A DNA stretch of 28,232 nucleotides from RUG14130 sp045598325 (GTDB taxonomy: Bacteria > Bacillota > Clostridia > Christensenellales > Aristaeellaceae). This document shows positions 14,823-22,207 of this stretch, one piece after another. Within the stretch, counting starts at the first letter, position 1. Each line of letters starts with the position of its first letter. The notes beneath the pieces are model-generated. The model saw only the letters and a program-made list of their open reading frames with translations. It was not told the DNA's origin and did no database searches. Position numbers and translations under genes: made by a program. The stretch is taken from assembly GCA_045598325.1 (NCBI GenBank), contig JAZLLT010000022.1, forward strand, positions 1-28,232, in the 5' to 3' direction.

Positions 14823-14836
14823 ACAGTGAGATCCTC

Positions 14837-15196
14837 CTAATCCGCGTTGGAATATACCTCTACGGCTGCAGACTTCGCCGATACGACATCGATCGGCTCG
14901 GGCTGCTCATCCGGAATGATGACGGAAAACCACAGTATCATCATGAGCGCCGCCACGATCGTGCCGGCGGGTTTTACGAAGATGAATTTGTGTTCCTTGG
15001 TCCAGATGCGGTACAGACCGTAGGGGGGAAGCAGCAGGCAGAACAGGATGTCCGCGATGAGATCCATTTTCTCATCGTTGCGTTTGTGCGCCGCGGCATT
15101 GCTCACCCGCTGGGTGTAGGATCCGCCGCCGCTGCGCGTGCGGTGGCTGCCTTTTTCGAAACTGTCGTAGTTCGTGCGCTTGACTTTGGTGGCCAT
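14837..15196 (-). CDS. Small membrane protein with two helices, unknown
   Basis: 119 aa. The first 43 residues are polar and rich in Lys, Arg, Ser and Gly; two hydrophobic segments follow at about 45-64 and 74-95, the first including LLLPPYGLYRIW. A short acidic C-terminal part ends the protein. I recognise no named family. The start codon overlaps the TSCPD gene stop (TAATG), and its stop lies 14 bases before the zinc-ribbon protein gene, so it is the middle gene of a three-gene unit. With both flanking genes co-transcribed, a joint role at the envelope is possible but not shown. Confidence 0.75.
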   Translation of the reverse strand: MATKVKRTNYDSFEKGSHRTRSGGGSYTQRVSNAAAHKRNDEKMDLIADILFCLLLPPYGLYRIWTKEHKFIFVKPAGTIVAALMMILWFSVIIPDEQPEPIDVVSAKSAAVEVYSNAD

Positions 15197-15441
15197 TATG
15201 CGTTTTCCTTTATCTGTTTGAGCGCCCGTGCCAACTGGTCGGGGCAGGAGGTGCCGCCGCGGCAGAGGATGCCTTCGCACAGCGCGATGACATCGTCGAT
15301 TTTGCGTCCCTCCGCGAGGCGTGCCACGCCCTGGGTGTTGCCGGCGCAGCCGCCGATGAATTCCACGGATTTGATGGTGTCGCCTTCGGTTTCGATTCTG
15401 ATCTGGCGGGAGCAGGTGCCTTTTGTGTTGTATACGAACAT
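15196..15441 (-). CDS. TSCPD-domain protein (TIGR03905-like)
   Basis: 81 aa beginning MFVYNTKGTCSRQI, with the conserved FIGGCAGNTQGVARLAEGR segment and the C-terminal TSCPDQLARAL motif that names the domain. Cysteines occur at TC, GC, LC, LC and SC, suggesting metal binding. The domain resembles the C-terminal zinc region of class II/III ribonucleotide reductases, but this stand-alone family has no established function. The ATG at 15441 has GGAGG seven bases upstream; the longer frame to 15501 is rejected because it runs through the -10 box. It leads the unit controlled by the promoter at 15472-15501. Confidence 0.85.
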   Translation of the reverse strand: MFVYNTKGTCSRQIRIETEGDTIKSVEFIGGCAGNTQGVARLAEGRKIDDVIALCEGILCRGGTSCPDQLARALKQIKENA

Positions 15442-15471
15442 AAGATACCTCCACACAATTAACCTATCATA

Positions 15472-15501
15472 ATTATACGACAATGGGACACATTCTGTCA
15501 A
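15472..15501 (-). promoter_or_regulatory. Promoter of the TSCPD / small membrane / zinc-ribbon protein unit
   Basis: On the minus strand TTGACA (15501-15496), an 18-bp spacer and TATAAT (15477-15472), both perfect. It lies about 55 bp after the end of the upstream deacetylase-like gene. Confidence 0.85.
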
Positions 15502-15555
15502 GTTTTCGGGCGTTTCTTACCACTTTGCCGCCCCGGGAAGGGTAAAAACGGGTGG

Positions 15556-16428
15556 CTATCCCTCGATTTCACCCTCGGCGGAGAGCAGATTGGGCTCATA
15601 CTCGAACATTTCGTTCAGGGTCTTCATCTGCCATCCGTTTTCGGCAAGGACGCTCATCACATTGCCGAGCCTCGCCGCGCCGTACTGGCTTAAGTCGATG
15701 CACATGATCTGCCCGGGCAGGATCTCGTCTATGGAAGCGGGCGCCATGAGCGACCAGCGGGCGATGCCGAGGTAATCCCGCTCCATCAAAATCGCGTGGA
15801 CGGCGGCGTTGCTGTCGTCGGAAAGATCGTTGGTGCGCAGGAAATGGGGCTTGTATTCTTCGCCGACATACAGGCGGATCAGGCGGGTGAACTCGTCGAT
15901 CTCGTCCACGCGCCCTTCATAGCCCATGGAGGAGAGACTGTCTCCGCTGTAACCGTGGTTTTCGATCTCGTGACCGCCGAATATGACCGCGCCCCACATG
16001 TTCGGGTAGGAGATGAGTTCCTTGCCCGTGGGGAAGAAGGTGATGTGCGCGCCGTAAGCGTCGCACAGTTCCAGAAGCGTATCGATGTTCCCGGCGGAAC
16101 CGAAATTCTGCACCGTGATGGCGACTTCCCTGTTATCCGTGTCCGCGCTGTAAAACACGGGCAGCAGTTCCGGGTCGTCGCTTTCGGGACGCTTGTTCCG
16201 CTGAACGGCGGGAGCGGAGGAAGAACCCGTGTAGTTGACCGTGCCGCCGTACAGATCCGTGATCTGCGTGGGCACGGGATCGTTCCTGCCGCGCATATCA
16301 TTGATGATCAACACCAGCAGCACCGCGATGGCAAGCACCAGAACGAGGGTACCGGCGGCGCCTTTGTTGACGCGCACCTTTCTGGGCGGCTTGTTCATGG
16401 GCAGCGTGGGACCGTTATACCCGTTCAT
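15556..16428 (-). CDS. Membrane-anchored NodB-like protein, catalytically degenerate
   Basis: 290 aa from the ATG at 16428, which follows GGAGG. A basic N-terminus leads to one transmembrane helix at about 26-43, placing the rest outside the cell. The fold follows polysaccharide deacetylases: a strand at 101-108, AHITFFPTGKEL at 127-138, and GHEIENHGYS at 152-161. The catalytic residues are mostly gone: the usual TFDDG is TVQNF (105-109), the second His of the HxxxH metal motif is G162, the RxPY motif reads RTND, and the late LHD is IDL. It is therefore probably a binding or structural protein. It is transcribed divergently from the MBOAT operon. Confidence 0.82.
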   Translation of the reverse strand: MNGYNGPTLPMNKPPRKVRVNKGAAGTLVLVLAIAVLLVLIINDMRGRNDPVPTQITDLYGGTVNYTGSSSAPAVQRNKRPESDDPELLPVFYSADTDNREVAITVQNFGSAGNIDTLLELCDAYGAHITFFPTGKELISYPNMWGAVIFGGHEIENHGYSGDSLSSMGYEGRVDEIDEFTRLIRLYVGEEYKPHFLRTNDLSDDSNAAVHAILMERDYLGIARWSLMAPASIDEILPGQIMCIDLSQYGAARLGNVMSVLAENGWQMKTLNEMFEYEPNLLSAEGEIEG

Positions 16429-16456
16429 GGTATTCCTCCGTTTCGAATAATAGTGT

Positions 16457-16485
16457 ATCATAGCATTTTAATGTTAAATAATCAA
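16457..16485 (-). promoter_or_regulatory. Promoter of the degenerate NodB-like gene
   Basis: On the minus strand TTGATT (16485-16480), a 17-bp spacer and TATGAT (16462-16457), each close to consensus. The start point lies about 20 bp before the ATG at 16428. Confidence 0.75.
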
Positions 16486-16515
16486 GTTTTCGGCGTTTTC
16501 GCCCTTTAGACGCGG

Positions 16516-16543
16516 GATTTTGCGGGAAGTTTTCCGCAAAATC
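16516..16543. promoter_or_regulatory. Perfect inverted repeat in the divergent intergenic region
   Basis: GATTTTGCGG (16516-16525) is the exact reverse complement of CCGCAAAATC (16534-16543) with an 8-nt centre; pairing can extend inward. It lies between the two divergent promoters and immediately upstream of the MBOAT promoter, which fits an operator for both directions. No U run follows on either strand, so a terminator is less likely. Confidence 0.55.
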
Positions 16544-16563
16544 TTCCTATAACGAAAGAAATG

Positions 16564-16572
16564 TGCTATAAT
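16564..16572 (+). promoter_or_regulatory. Extended -10 promoter of the MBOAT operon
   Basis: TGCTATAAT at 16564-16572 is an extended -10 element; the -35 region (TTCCTA at 16544-16549) is weak. The start point would be near 16579, which favours the ATG at 16605 over the one at 16581 as translation start. Confidence 0.7.
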
Positions 16573-16604
16573 AGACCCAAATGATCCGCCTTGGGGGATA
16601 TGAT

Positions 16605-18017
16605 ATGGTATTTTCAAGCCTGACATTCCTGATGCTGTTCCTGCCGCTGGTGCTGGGACTGTATTTCGCGAAGCGCTCCGTCCGCTGGAGGAACGGCGTG
16701 CTGCTCATTGCGTCCCTTGTATTTTACGCATGGGGCGAGCCTGTGTGGGTACTGGCGATGCTGCTGTCCTCGCTGGTCAACTACATCGCGGGGCGGCAGA
16801 TCGAGAAAAGCGCGGATCCCGCCGCACGCAAAGTCTGGCTCATCGCGGGCGTGTCCGTTTCCGCGGGCATCCTGTTCGTGTTCAAGTACGCCGCCTTCCT
16901 CATCAACTCCATCCTCGGCATCTTCACTTCTTCTCTGAAAATCCCCGTGCTGGAACTGCCCATCGGCATTTCCTTTTACACCTTTCAGGCCATCACCTAC
17001 ACCGTGGATGTGTACCGCAAAAAGGACAAGCCCATGAAGTCCTTTCCGGATCTGCTTCTGTATATCTCCTGCTTCCCGCAGCTCATCGCCGGTCCGATCG
17101 TGCAGTACGGCGACATCGCGGACCGCATCCTCGCCCGTCCCCACAATGTGAAGCGCTTTACGGACGGCATGCAGCGCTTCGCCGTGGGTCTCGGCAAGAA
17201 AGTGCTTCTGGCGAACCTCTGCGGCATGATTCTGGACGAGCTGCCCCTCGCCACGAACGCGGCTTCCCTGTCCGTGACGGGCGCGTGGTACGCGGCGCTT
17301 ATGTATGCCCTGCAGATCTATTTTGACTTTTCGGGCTACTCCGACATGGCCATCGGTCTGGGTACCGTATTCGGCTTTGACTACAAGGAAAACTTCGATC
17401 ATCCCTATGCGTCTCTGTCCGTGCGCGAATTCTGGCGCAGATGGCACATTTCCCTGGGCGCGTTCTTCCGCGATTATGTCTACATCCCGCTGGGCGGCAA
17501 CCGCATGGGGCTCAAGCGCACCGTCATCAACACCCTCATCGTGTGGGGACTGACCGGCATGTGGCACGGCGCCGCGTGGAGTTTCATTCTGTGGGGACTG
17601 TATTACGGCGTCATTCTGGTACTCGATTCCCTCTATCTTAAGAATATCATCAAAAAGGTGCCCGCCGCTCTCAACTGGCTCGTTACCTTCGCGCTCGTGC
17701 TCATCGGCTGGGTGCTGTTCTACTACGCGAAAGTGGGCGACGCCTTCACGCACATCGGCGCCATGTTCGGTATCGGCGCGTCCTTCACCGACAGCGCGTC
17801 CGTGCTGATCATGAAGAAGTATTCCTTCTTCCCGCTCATCGCGTTCATTGCTTCTCTGCCCGTGGCGCAGAAGCTCCCGTTTCTTCTTCAAAAAACCGGG
17901 CTTCAGCGGAAGCACATCGACTTCCTCCGCGTCGCAGTCCTGTCCCTTATGATGGTGCTGTCCGTGCTGATGCTGGTCGGTCAGAGTTACAACCCCTTCA
18001 TCTACTTCCAGTTCTGA
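16605..18017 (+). CDS. MBOAT family O-acyltransferase (AlgI/DltB-like)
   Basis: 470 aa, many transmembrane helices. The ATG at 16605 is chosen because GGGGGATAT precedes it; the ATG at 16581 would leave almost no leader. The MBOAT core is intact: VREFWRRWHISLGAFFRDY with H291, then GMWHGAAWSF with H331, the proposed catalytic His. Family members move an acyl group, usually acetyl, across the membrane onto polymers such as alginate, teichoic acid or peptidoglycan, passing it to a periplasmic or surface partner. The next gene encodes that partner type (DHHW/AlgJ), supporting a role in modifying an exopolysaccharide or wall polymer. The acceptor is not identifiable. Confidence 0.93.
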   Translation: MVFSSLTFLMLFLPLVLGLYFAKRSVRWRNGVLLIASLVFYAWGEPVWVLAMLLSSLVNYIAGRQIEKSADPAARKVWLIAGVSVSAGILFVFKYAAFLINSILGIFTSSLKIPVLELPIGISFYTFQAITYTVDVYRKKDKPMKSFPDLLLYISCFPQLIAGPIVQYGDIADRILARPHNVKRFTDGMQRFAVGLGKKVLLANLCGMILDELPLATNAASLSVTGAWYAALMYALQIYFDFSGYSDMAIGLGTVFGFDYKENFDHPYASLSVREFWRRWHISLGAFFRDYVYIPLGGNRMGLKRTVINTLIVWGLTGMWHGAAWSFILWGLYYGVILVLDSLYLKNIIKKVPAALNWLVTFALVLIGWVLFYYAKVGDAFTHIGAMFGIGASFTDSASVLIMKKYSFFPLIAFIASLPVAQKLPFLLQKTGLQRKHIDFLRVAVLSLMMVLSVLMLVGQSYNPFIYFQF

Positions 18018-18026
18018 GGTGGCCGC

Positions 18027-19424
18027 ATGAAAAAGAAAGTATCTTTTCTCATCACCCTCTGGTGGGTGGTCATCCTTGCGGGCGCCGGCGTGCTGCTGCT
18101 CATCGTGAGCGAAAAGGAGTCCACCGTGTCCTCCGCCGAAAACCGCTATCTGCAGGGCTTCCCCGAGGTGAGCGCGCAGAGCCTCACATCGGGCGATTTC
18201 ATGAGCGAATTCGAGACCTTCCTGTCGGATGCCTTTTTCGGACGCGACAGCGTGGTGGGCTTTACGGACGGCATCGTGGACTGCTTCAACCTGCTGAGCG
18301 AGGACGAAAAGTCCGATATGAAGGCCGCTGACATGGAAGCGGAGATCACGGGCACCCTCGGCTCGGAAGCGGACGCGGACAACGCAGAGGAATCTGCGGA
18401 GGAGACCGCACCCGGTGATGAAGGTGAAACGGAGGAATTCCCCGAAACGATCGAGCCGGAAGAGCAGAGTGAGCCCGCCGAACCCGGCACCTACGCGACG
18501 GGCGATGTGATCACGGACAAGGAATTCATCCTTTCCGAAACCAAGAGTTACATGTGGCTCGTGCGCCACGACGGCGCGCGGGTCATCACCGCGACATACA
18601 GCAAAAAAGACATCGAAACCTACACCGGCACTCTCAGGCGCATCCTTTCCTGCCTGCCGGAGGACGGCAACATCCTCTTCACGCAGACGCCTCTGGCTTC
18701 CGCCGCCAACCGCTGGTACGATCAGCAGAAGATCTATGTGGGCTGGGGGAGCAGCGTGGAGACCATGCTCCGCGAAAGTATCGGCGATGAAGACCGCATC
18801 AAGGTGTTCAGCACCGTGGACATTCTCGGGCCCCACATGACCGGCGACACTTATATGTATTACCACAATGACCACCACTGGACCACGGAAGGCGCGTACC
18901 TTGTGGCGAGCGAAATGGTGAAGGCGCAGGGTATGCCCGTCATTTCCTATGACGAGTACGAATACCGGTCGACGCGCTCCGCCGCCCACGAAAAGGGCAT
19001 CTATGACTACTACAACATGCAGGTCCCGCTGCTGCCTACGGTGAATCAGGTCATCACCCGCCGCACGAAGATTCAGGAAACCGGAAGTGTGCACAACTAC
19101 ACCAAAAACACTTACCGCGCCTTCGTCCACGCCACGCAACTGCCATACCGCAGGTTCCTGACCGGCGCGGACACGGGGCGCAAGTGTCTCATCATCTGCG
19201 ATTCCTTCGGCAACAATTTCTGCTCCTACCTGTTCCCGTACTATGATGAAGTGCATATGTGCGATTTCCGCCCGGACAAATACTACGACATCTCGCAAGT
19301 GGGCGGCACGATTTCCGAGCAGATCGCATACTACGGTATCGACGATGTGTATGTGATCACTTCCACGCTGAACGGCCTTTCCAACAGCAACTCCCTCGTC
19401 AATCTCAAGAGGATACTGGGCTAA
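18027..19424 (+). CDS. DHHW-family (AlgJ/AlgX-like) O-acetyl transfer partner
   Basis: 465 aa with one N-terminal membrane helix (about 7-28), so the rest is extracytoplasmic. After the helix comes the family hallmark AENRYLQGFPE with FETFLSDAFFGRD. The catalytic set of SGNH-like AlgJ proteins is visible: D282-H283-H284-W285 in HNDHHWT, and S393 in ICDSFGN. Residues about 92-154 form an unusual Glu/Ala/Pro-rich acidic insertion. The partner role is to take an acetyl group from the MBOAT protein and place it on a polysaccharide. It starts nine bases after the MBOAT stop with GAGGTGG as binding site, and is followed by the RCC1 gene four bases later. Confidence 0.9.
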   Translation: MKKKVSFLITLWWVVILAGAGVLLLIVSEKESTVSSAENRYLQGFPEVSAQSLTSGDFMSEFETFLSDAFFGRDSVVGFTDGIVDCFNLLSEDEKSDMKAADMEAEITGTLGSEADADNAEESAEETAPGDEGETEEFPETIEPEEQSEPAEPGTYATGDVITDKEFILSETKSYMWLVRHDGARVITATYSKKDIETYTGTLRRILSCLPEDGNILFTQTPLASAANRWYDQQKIYVGWGSSVETMLRESIGDEDRIKVFSTVDILGPHMTGDTYMYYHNDHHWTTEGAYLVASEMVKAQGMPVISYDEYEYRSTRSAAHEKGIYDYYNMQVPLLPTVNQVITRRTKIQETGSVHNYTKNTYRAFVHATQLPYRRFLTGADTGRKCLIICDSFGNNFCSYLFPYYDEVHMCDFRPDKYYDISQVGGTISEQIAYYGIDDVYVITSTLNGLSNSNSLVNLKRILG

Positions 19425-19428
19425 ACAT

Positions 19429-20922
19429 ATGAGTACGAATGTGAAAAAAAGCGTTCCCGCAAAGACGGGGAAGAGACCTGCGGACAAAATGAGCCGCGCG
19501 CAGGTGTTTGTCTATATCGTGCGCTCGCTGCTCATCGCCGCCGTACTGGTGGCGGTGCTGGCGGTGTTCATCAAGGCGAAGCCGGACCTCGACTATAAGC
19601 GCGCCCTGCGCCTGACGAAACGGGGCAACGCCGACGAAGCGCTGGCACTGCTCAACAAACTGGAAGACAAGGGCTATGATGAGGAAAAGATCGCTGCGGG
19701 CATCGACGGCGTGGCGGAACACGCCCTGAACGCGGGCAATTTCGATGAGGCTGACAGCGTCGCCGCGCAGGTGAAAGACCCGGCGAAAAAGGCGGAGTTT
19801 ATCAAAAGAAGCACCTTCCTGCGGGCGGAAGCCTATGCCGCGGAAGGCCGCTACGATGAAGCCGCCCGGGCGTATTACGAGGTCTATGATTATGAAGACG
19901 CGGAGGACAAATACCGCGTCTGCCGCTGCACCGTGGCGCTCCTTAACTATGAAGCGGGGGACATTGACGGCGCTATCGGCATTTTGAACGGCATGCCGGA
20001 CCTTGCGCGCAATGTCCGCGCCGCCGCCATCCTGCTGACGGGCAGCACCGAAAAAGCAAATGAGATGCTCACGGGCGGCTTCTTCACGCAGGAAAACATC
20101 GATTCCCTTCTGGCGGAGAAGCAGCACGCCTCCTATCTGAACGCCCTGAATGCCCTCCCGGTGGGCAGGATCGCCGCCGGCAAGGGCTTCACCGCGGCAG
20201 TCACCGGTGACGGCAGAGTGCTGGCAACGGGCGACAACAGCAAGAATGTCCTCAAAATCGCGGACACGGAGAACGCCGTCATGGTGGCGGCGGGCACATA
20301 CCACGCGGCAGTTCTCAAAAAGGACGGAACCGTTGCCGCGTACGGCCGCGACAAGGAAGGACAGTGCGATGTATTCGGCTGGAAGGATATCGTGATGATC
20401 GCCTGCTCCGGCTATGACACCATCGGCGTCAAGAGCGACGGCTCCGTGGTCGCCGCCGGCATGCACAAAGACGAAATCGAAAAGTGGCACGATGTCACAT
20501 CCGTCTGCGGCGGCGCCTACACCGCGGCATGCCTCAACAAAAACGGCACCATGACCTCCACGGGCGTGACCGCCGTTTTGAAGGATGAGGGGCTTTTGTC
20601 GGTAAGTGTGTGCGGTCCCGCCGCGGCGGGCATCCGTCCGGACGGGAAACTCGTCACCACCATCGGGAATTTCCCCGAATGGGAAAATATCATTTCCGTC
20701 AGTCTCGGAAACCTCGGCGTCTTCGCCATCGACGCGGACGGCAATGTGCACGGATATTTCTACCGCGCGACGGATGCCTTCGGCATCGACATCGGCGAAA
20801 GAGCCGTGGAAATCGAAGTGAGCGGCACTCACCTCGCCGTGCTCGGCGAAAGCGGAAAAGTCTGCTGCTTCGGAAACAATGATTCCGGTCAATGCAATAC
20901 GGAATCGTGGAACATCAAATAA
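19429..20922 (+). CDS. Membrane-anchored TPR-RCC1 repeat protein
   Basis: 497 aa. A basic N-terminus precedes one membrane helix at about 25-49. Residues 53-215 are helical repeats of TPR type, for example GNFDEADSVA and GRYDEAARAYYEVYDYEDAE. From about 246 to the end there are RCC1 (Alpha-tubulin suppressor-like) beta-propeller repeats: VAAGKxxTAAV, VAAGTYHAAVLKKDGTVAAYG, and a closing CCFGNNDSGQCN. RCC1 propellers are protein or ligand binding scaffolds. Its place as third gene in the MBOAT-DHHW operon suggests an assembly role in the acylation machinery at the cell surface, which is inference. The ribosome binding site is weak (AAGAGGA 15 bases upstream), so translation is probably coupled. 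Confidence 0.85.
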   Translation: MSTNVKKSVPAKTGKRPADKMSRAQVFVYIVRSLLIAAVLVAVLAVFIKAKPDLDYKRALRLTKRGNADEALALLNKLEDKGYDEEKIAAGIDGVAEHALNAGNFDEADSVAAQVKDPAKKAEFIKRSTFLRAEAYAAEGRYDEAARAYYEVYDYEDAEDKYRVCRCTVALLNYEAGDIDGAIGILNGMPDLARNVRAAAILLTGSTEKANEMLTGGFFTQENIDSLLAEKQHASYLNALNALPVGRIAAGKGFTAAVTGDGRVLATGDNSKNVLKIADTENAVMVAAGTYHAAVLKKDGTVAAYGRDKEGQCDVFGWKDIVMIACSGYDTIGVKSDGSVVAAGMHKDEIEKWHDVTSVCGGAYTAACLNKNGTMTSTGVTAVLKDEGLLSVSVCGPAAAGIRPDGKLVTTIGNFPEWENIISVSLGNLGVFAIDADGNVHGYFYRATDAFGIDIGERAVEIEVSGTHLAVLGESGKVCCFGNNDSGQCNTESWNIK

Positions 20923-20967
20923 AGAAATACCCCGCTTCGGCGGGGTATTTCTTTATGCTTTTTTATG
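20921..20967. terminator. Bidirectional terminator with UUCG loop
   Basis: AAAGAAATACCCCGC (20921-20935) and GCGGGGTATTTCTTT (20940-20954) form a perfect 15-bp stem with a TTCG loop, followed by ATGCTTTTTT. The minus strand reading is also followed by T-rich sequence. It overlaps the stop codons of both convergent genes. Confidence 0.93.
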
Positions 20968-22198
20968 GTTTCCAGTATTTGTCGATGGTCTGTTTTGCCA
21001 GTTCCACATATCTCCTGCCGCGCTCGAAGTCACCGTAGATGGTGCCGACTTCTCTCTGGGCCACCTCAAACAGGCAGCCGCTCGCTTCCTCGGCGGCATT
21101 TTTGAAATATCTGCGGATGAGGTCCTCGTCGAGGGGACCCGGCGCGGTCACATGCTCGGCGCGGGGCTTGAAGTAGTATACGATGCGTTTGCCGCGCAGG
21201 AACTCGCCCACTTTGGCGGTGTCGTTGAAGGGCGACACGGACAATTTGCGCAGGTTTGTCCACTTGGAGAGGTAGGGCTCCCAAAGGTTGTCCACCCGCT
21301 CACAGCAGCCGTAGGTGAGTAGCCCGAAGCGCTTCACCAGCCTGTCCATGTAGGGGTGCACGAATTCGCCGTAATAATCGGGGGACACGGCAGTGGTTTC
21401 CTGGGATTCGAGGAAGCCCCAGACCTGTTTGGTGGAGGTGATGTTCGCCGCGGGCAGTTCGTCCGTGAAGGCGAAGGATTCCTGCGAGATGCCGGAGGTG
21501 CCCACGGTGGGCAGGAGCGCATGCTCCTTTTCCAGCATGTCGAAGTAATTTTCATAGACCGTGCACGCCATGTTCATGATCTCTTTGAGCGCGTCGGGCG
21601 TGTCCTTCATGGCGAACATGAAGTTTTCCATGCCGATGAGCCCCACGAGGGGATTGGTCATGGCGGGGGTCAGGTTGAACATGGAGGGCTTGACCGGCAG
21701 GATCTTGCCGATGGCGTCATCCGCCAGTTCGCATTCTTTCCGGAAGCCCTCTTTGTCGATTCCGAAGACACCGCCGCGGAACAGGTCGATGTCCGCCTCC
21801 GGATCATCCGTAACGGGCTCGATGTGGAAACCGATGGAACCGGGGATGCGGGTGCGCTTCGGCTCCGCGCCGAAAGGCTTCGCCCACGCGTGGATGCCGA
21901 CCTCGTAAACGGGGGCAAGGGGCGTGTCGTCATCGAACAGTTCCCTGCCCACCATGGCGTTCAGCAGGTTTTCCTCGATGCGGCGGGCTTCCGTGCCCTC
22001 ACAGCGCATGCGGGAATAGATGACCTCATTTCTGAAATTGCAGAACAGAAGCCGCACCGTGGGGCTCGTGCGCTCGCCGCGCCCGAGGGCGTTCCACGCG
22101 CGCATCAGTTCCTCATTGCGTTTGTTCGTCGCCAGATCCAGTTTGCGGTGCGCGAGTTCTTCGAGGATTTTGCGGTCGGAAGTGCTGAAAACTGCCAT
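20963..22198 (-). CDS. Uroporphyrinogen decarboxylase (URO-D)-like protein
   Basis: 411 aa, resembling the URO-D/methylcobalamin:coenzyme M methyltransferase superfamily rather than HemE itself. The C-terminal half shows the barrel pattern HPYMDRLVKRFGLLTYGCCERVD (281-303), with C298 and C299 at the place where corrinoid methyltransferases bind zinc, then WTNLRKLSVSPF. Such proteins are widespread in anaerobic Clostridia and act on methylated compounds or remain unassigned. No corrinoid protein or activase lies nearby, so a methyltransferase role is only a possibility. The ATG at 22198 has AGGAGG six bases upstream. It is the last gene of the helD unit. Confidence 0.72.
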   Translation of the reverse strand: MAVFSTSDRKILEELAHRKLDLATNKRNEELMRAWNALGRGERTSPTVRLLFCNFRNEVIYSRMRCEGTEARRIEENLLNAMVGRELFDDDTPLAPVYEVGIHAWAKPFGAEPKRTRIPGSIGFHIEPVTDDPEADIDLFRGGVFGIDKEGFRKECELADDAIGKILPVKPSMFNLTPAMTNPLVGLIGMENFMFAMKDTPDALKEIMNMACTVYENYFDMLEKEHALLPTVGTSGISQESFAFTDELPAANITSTKQVWGFLESQETTAVSPDYYGEFVHPYMDRLVKRFGLLTYGCCERVDNLWEPYLSKWTNLRKLSVSPFNDTAKVGEFLRGKRIVYYFKPRAEHVTAPGPLDEDLIRRYFKNAAEEASGCLFEVAQREVGTIYGDFERGRRYVELAKQTIDKYWKP

Positions 22199-22207
22199 AA
22201 ATGCCTC

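Noticed and set aside
16581..16604. Upstream ATG at 16581 as MBOAT start
   Set aside because: It lies nine bases after the -10 box with no ribosome binding site; the ATG at 16605 has a GGGGGAT site and matches the usual family N-terminus.
16614..19487. 957-aa minus-strand ORF
   Set aside because: It is antisense to the MBOAT and DHHW genes, which have clear motifs and binding sites; long antisense frames arise from GC-rich codon use.
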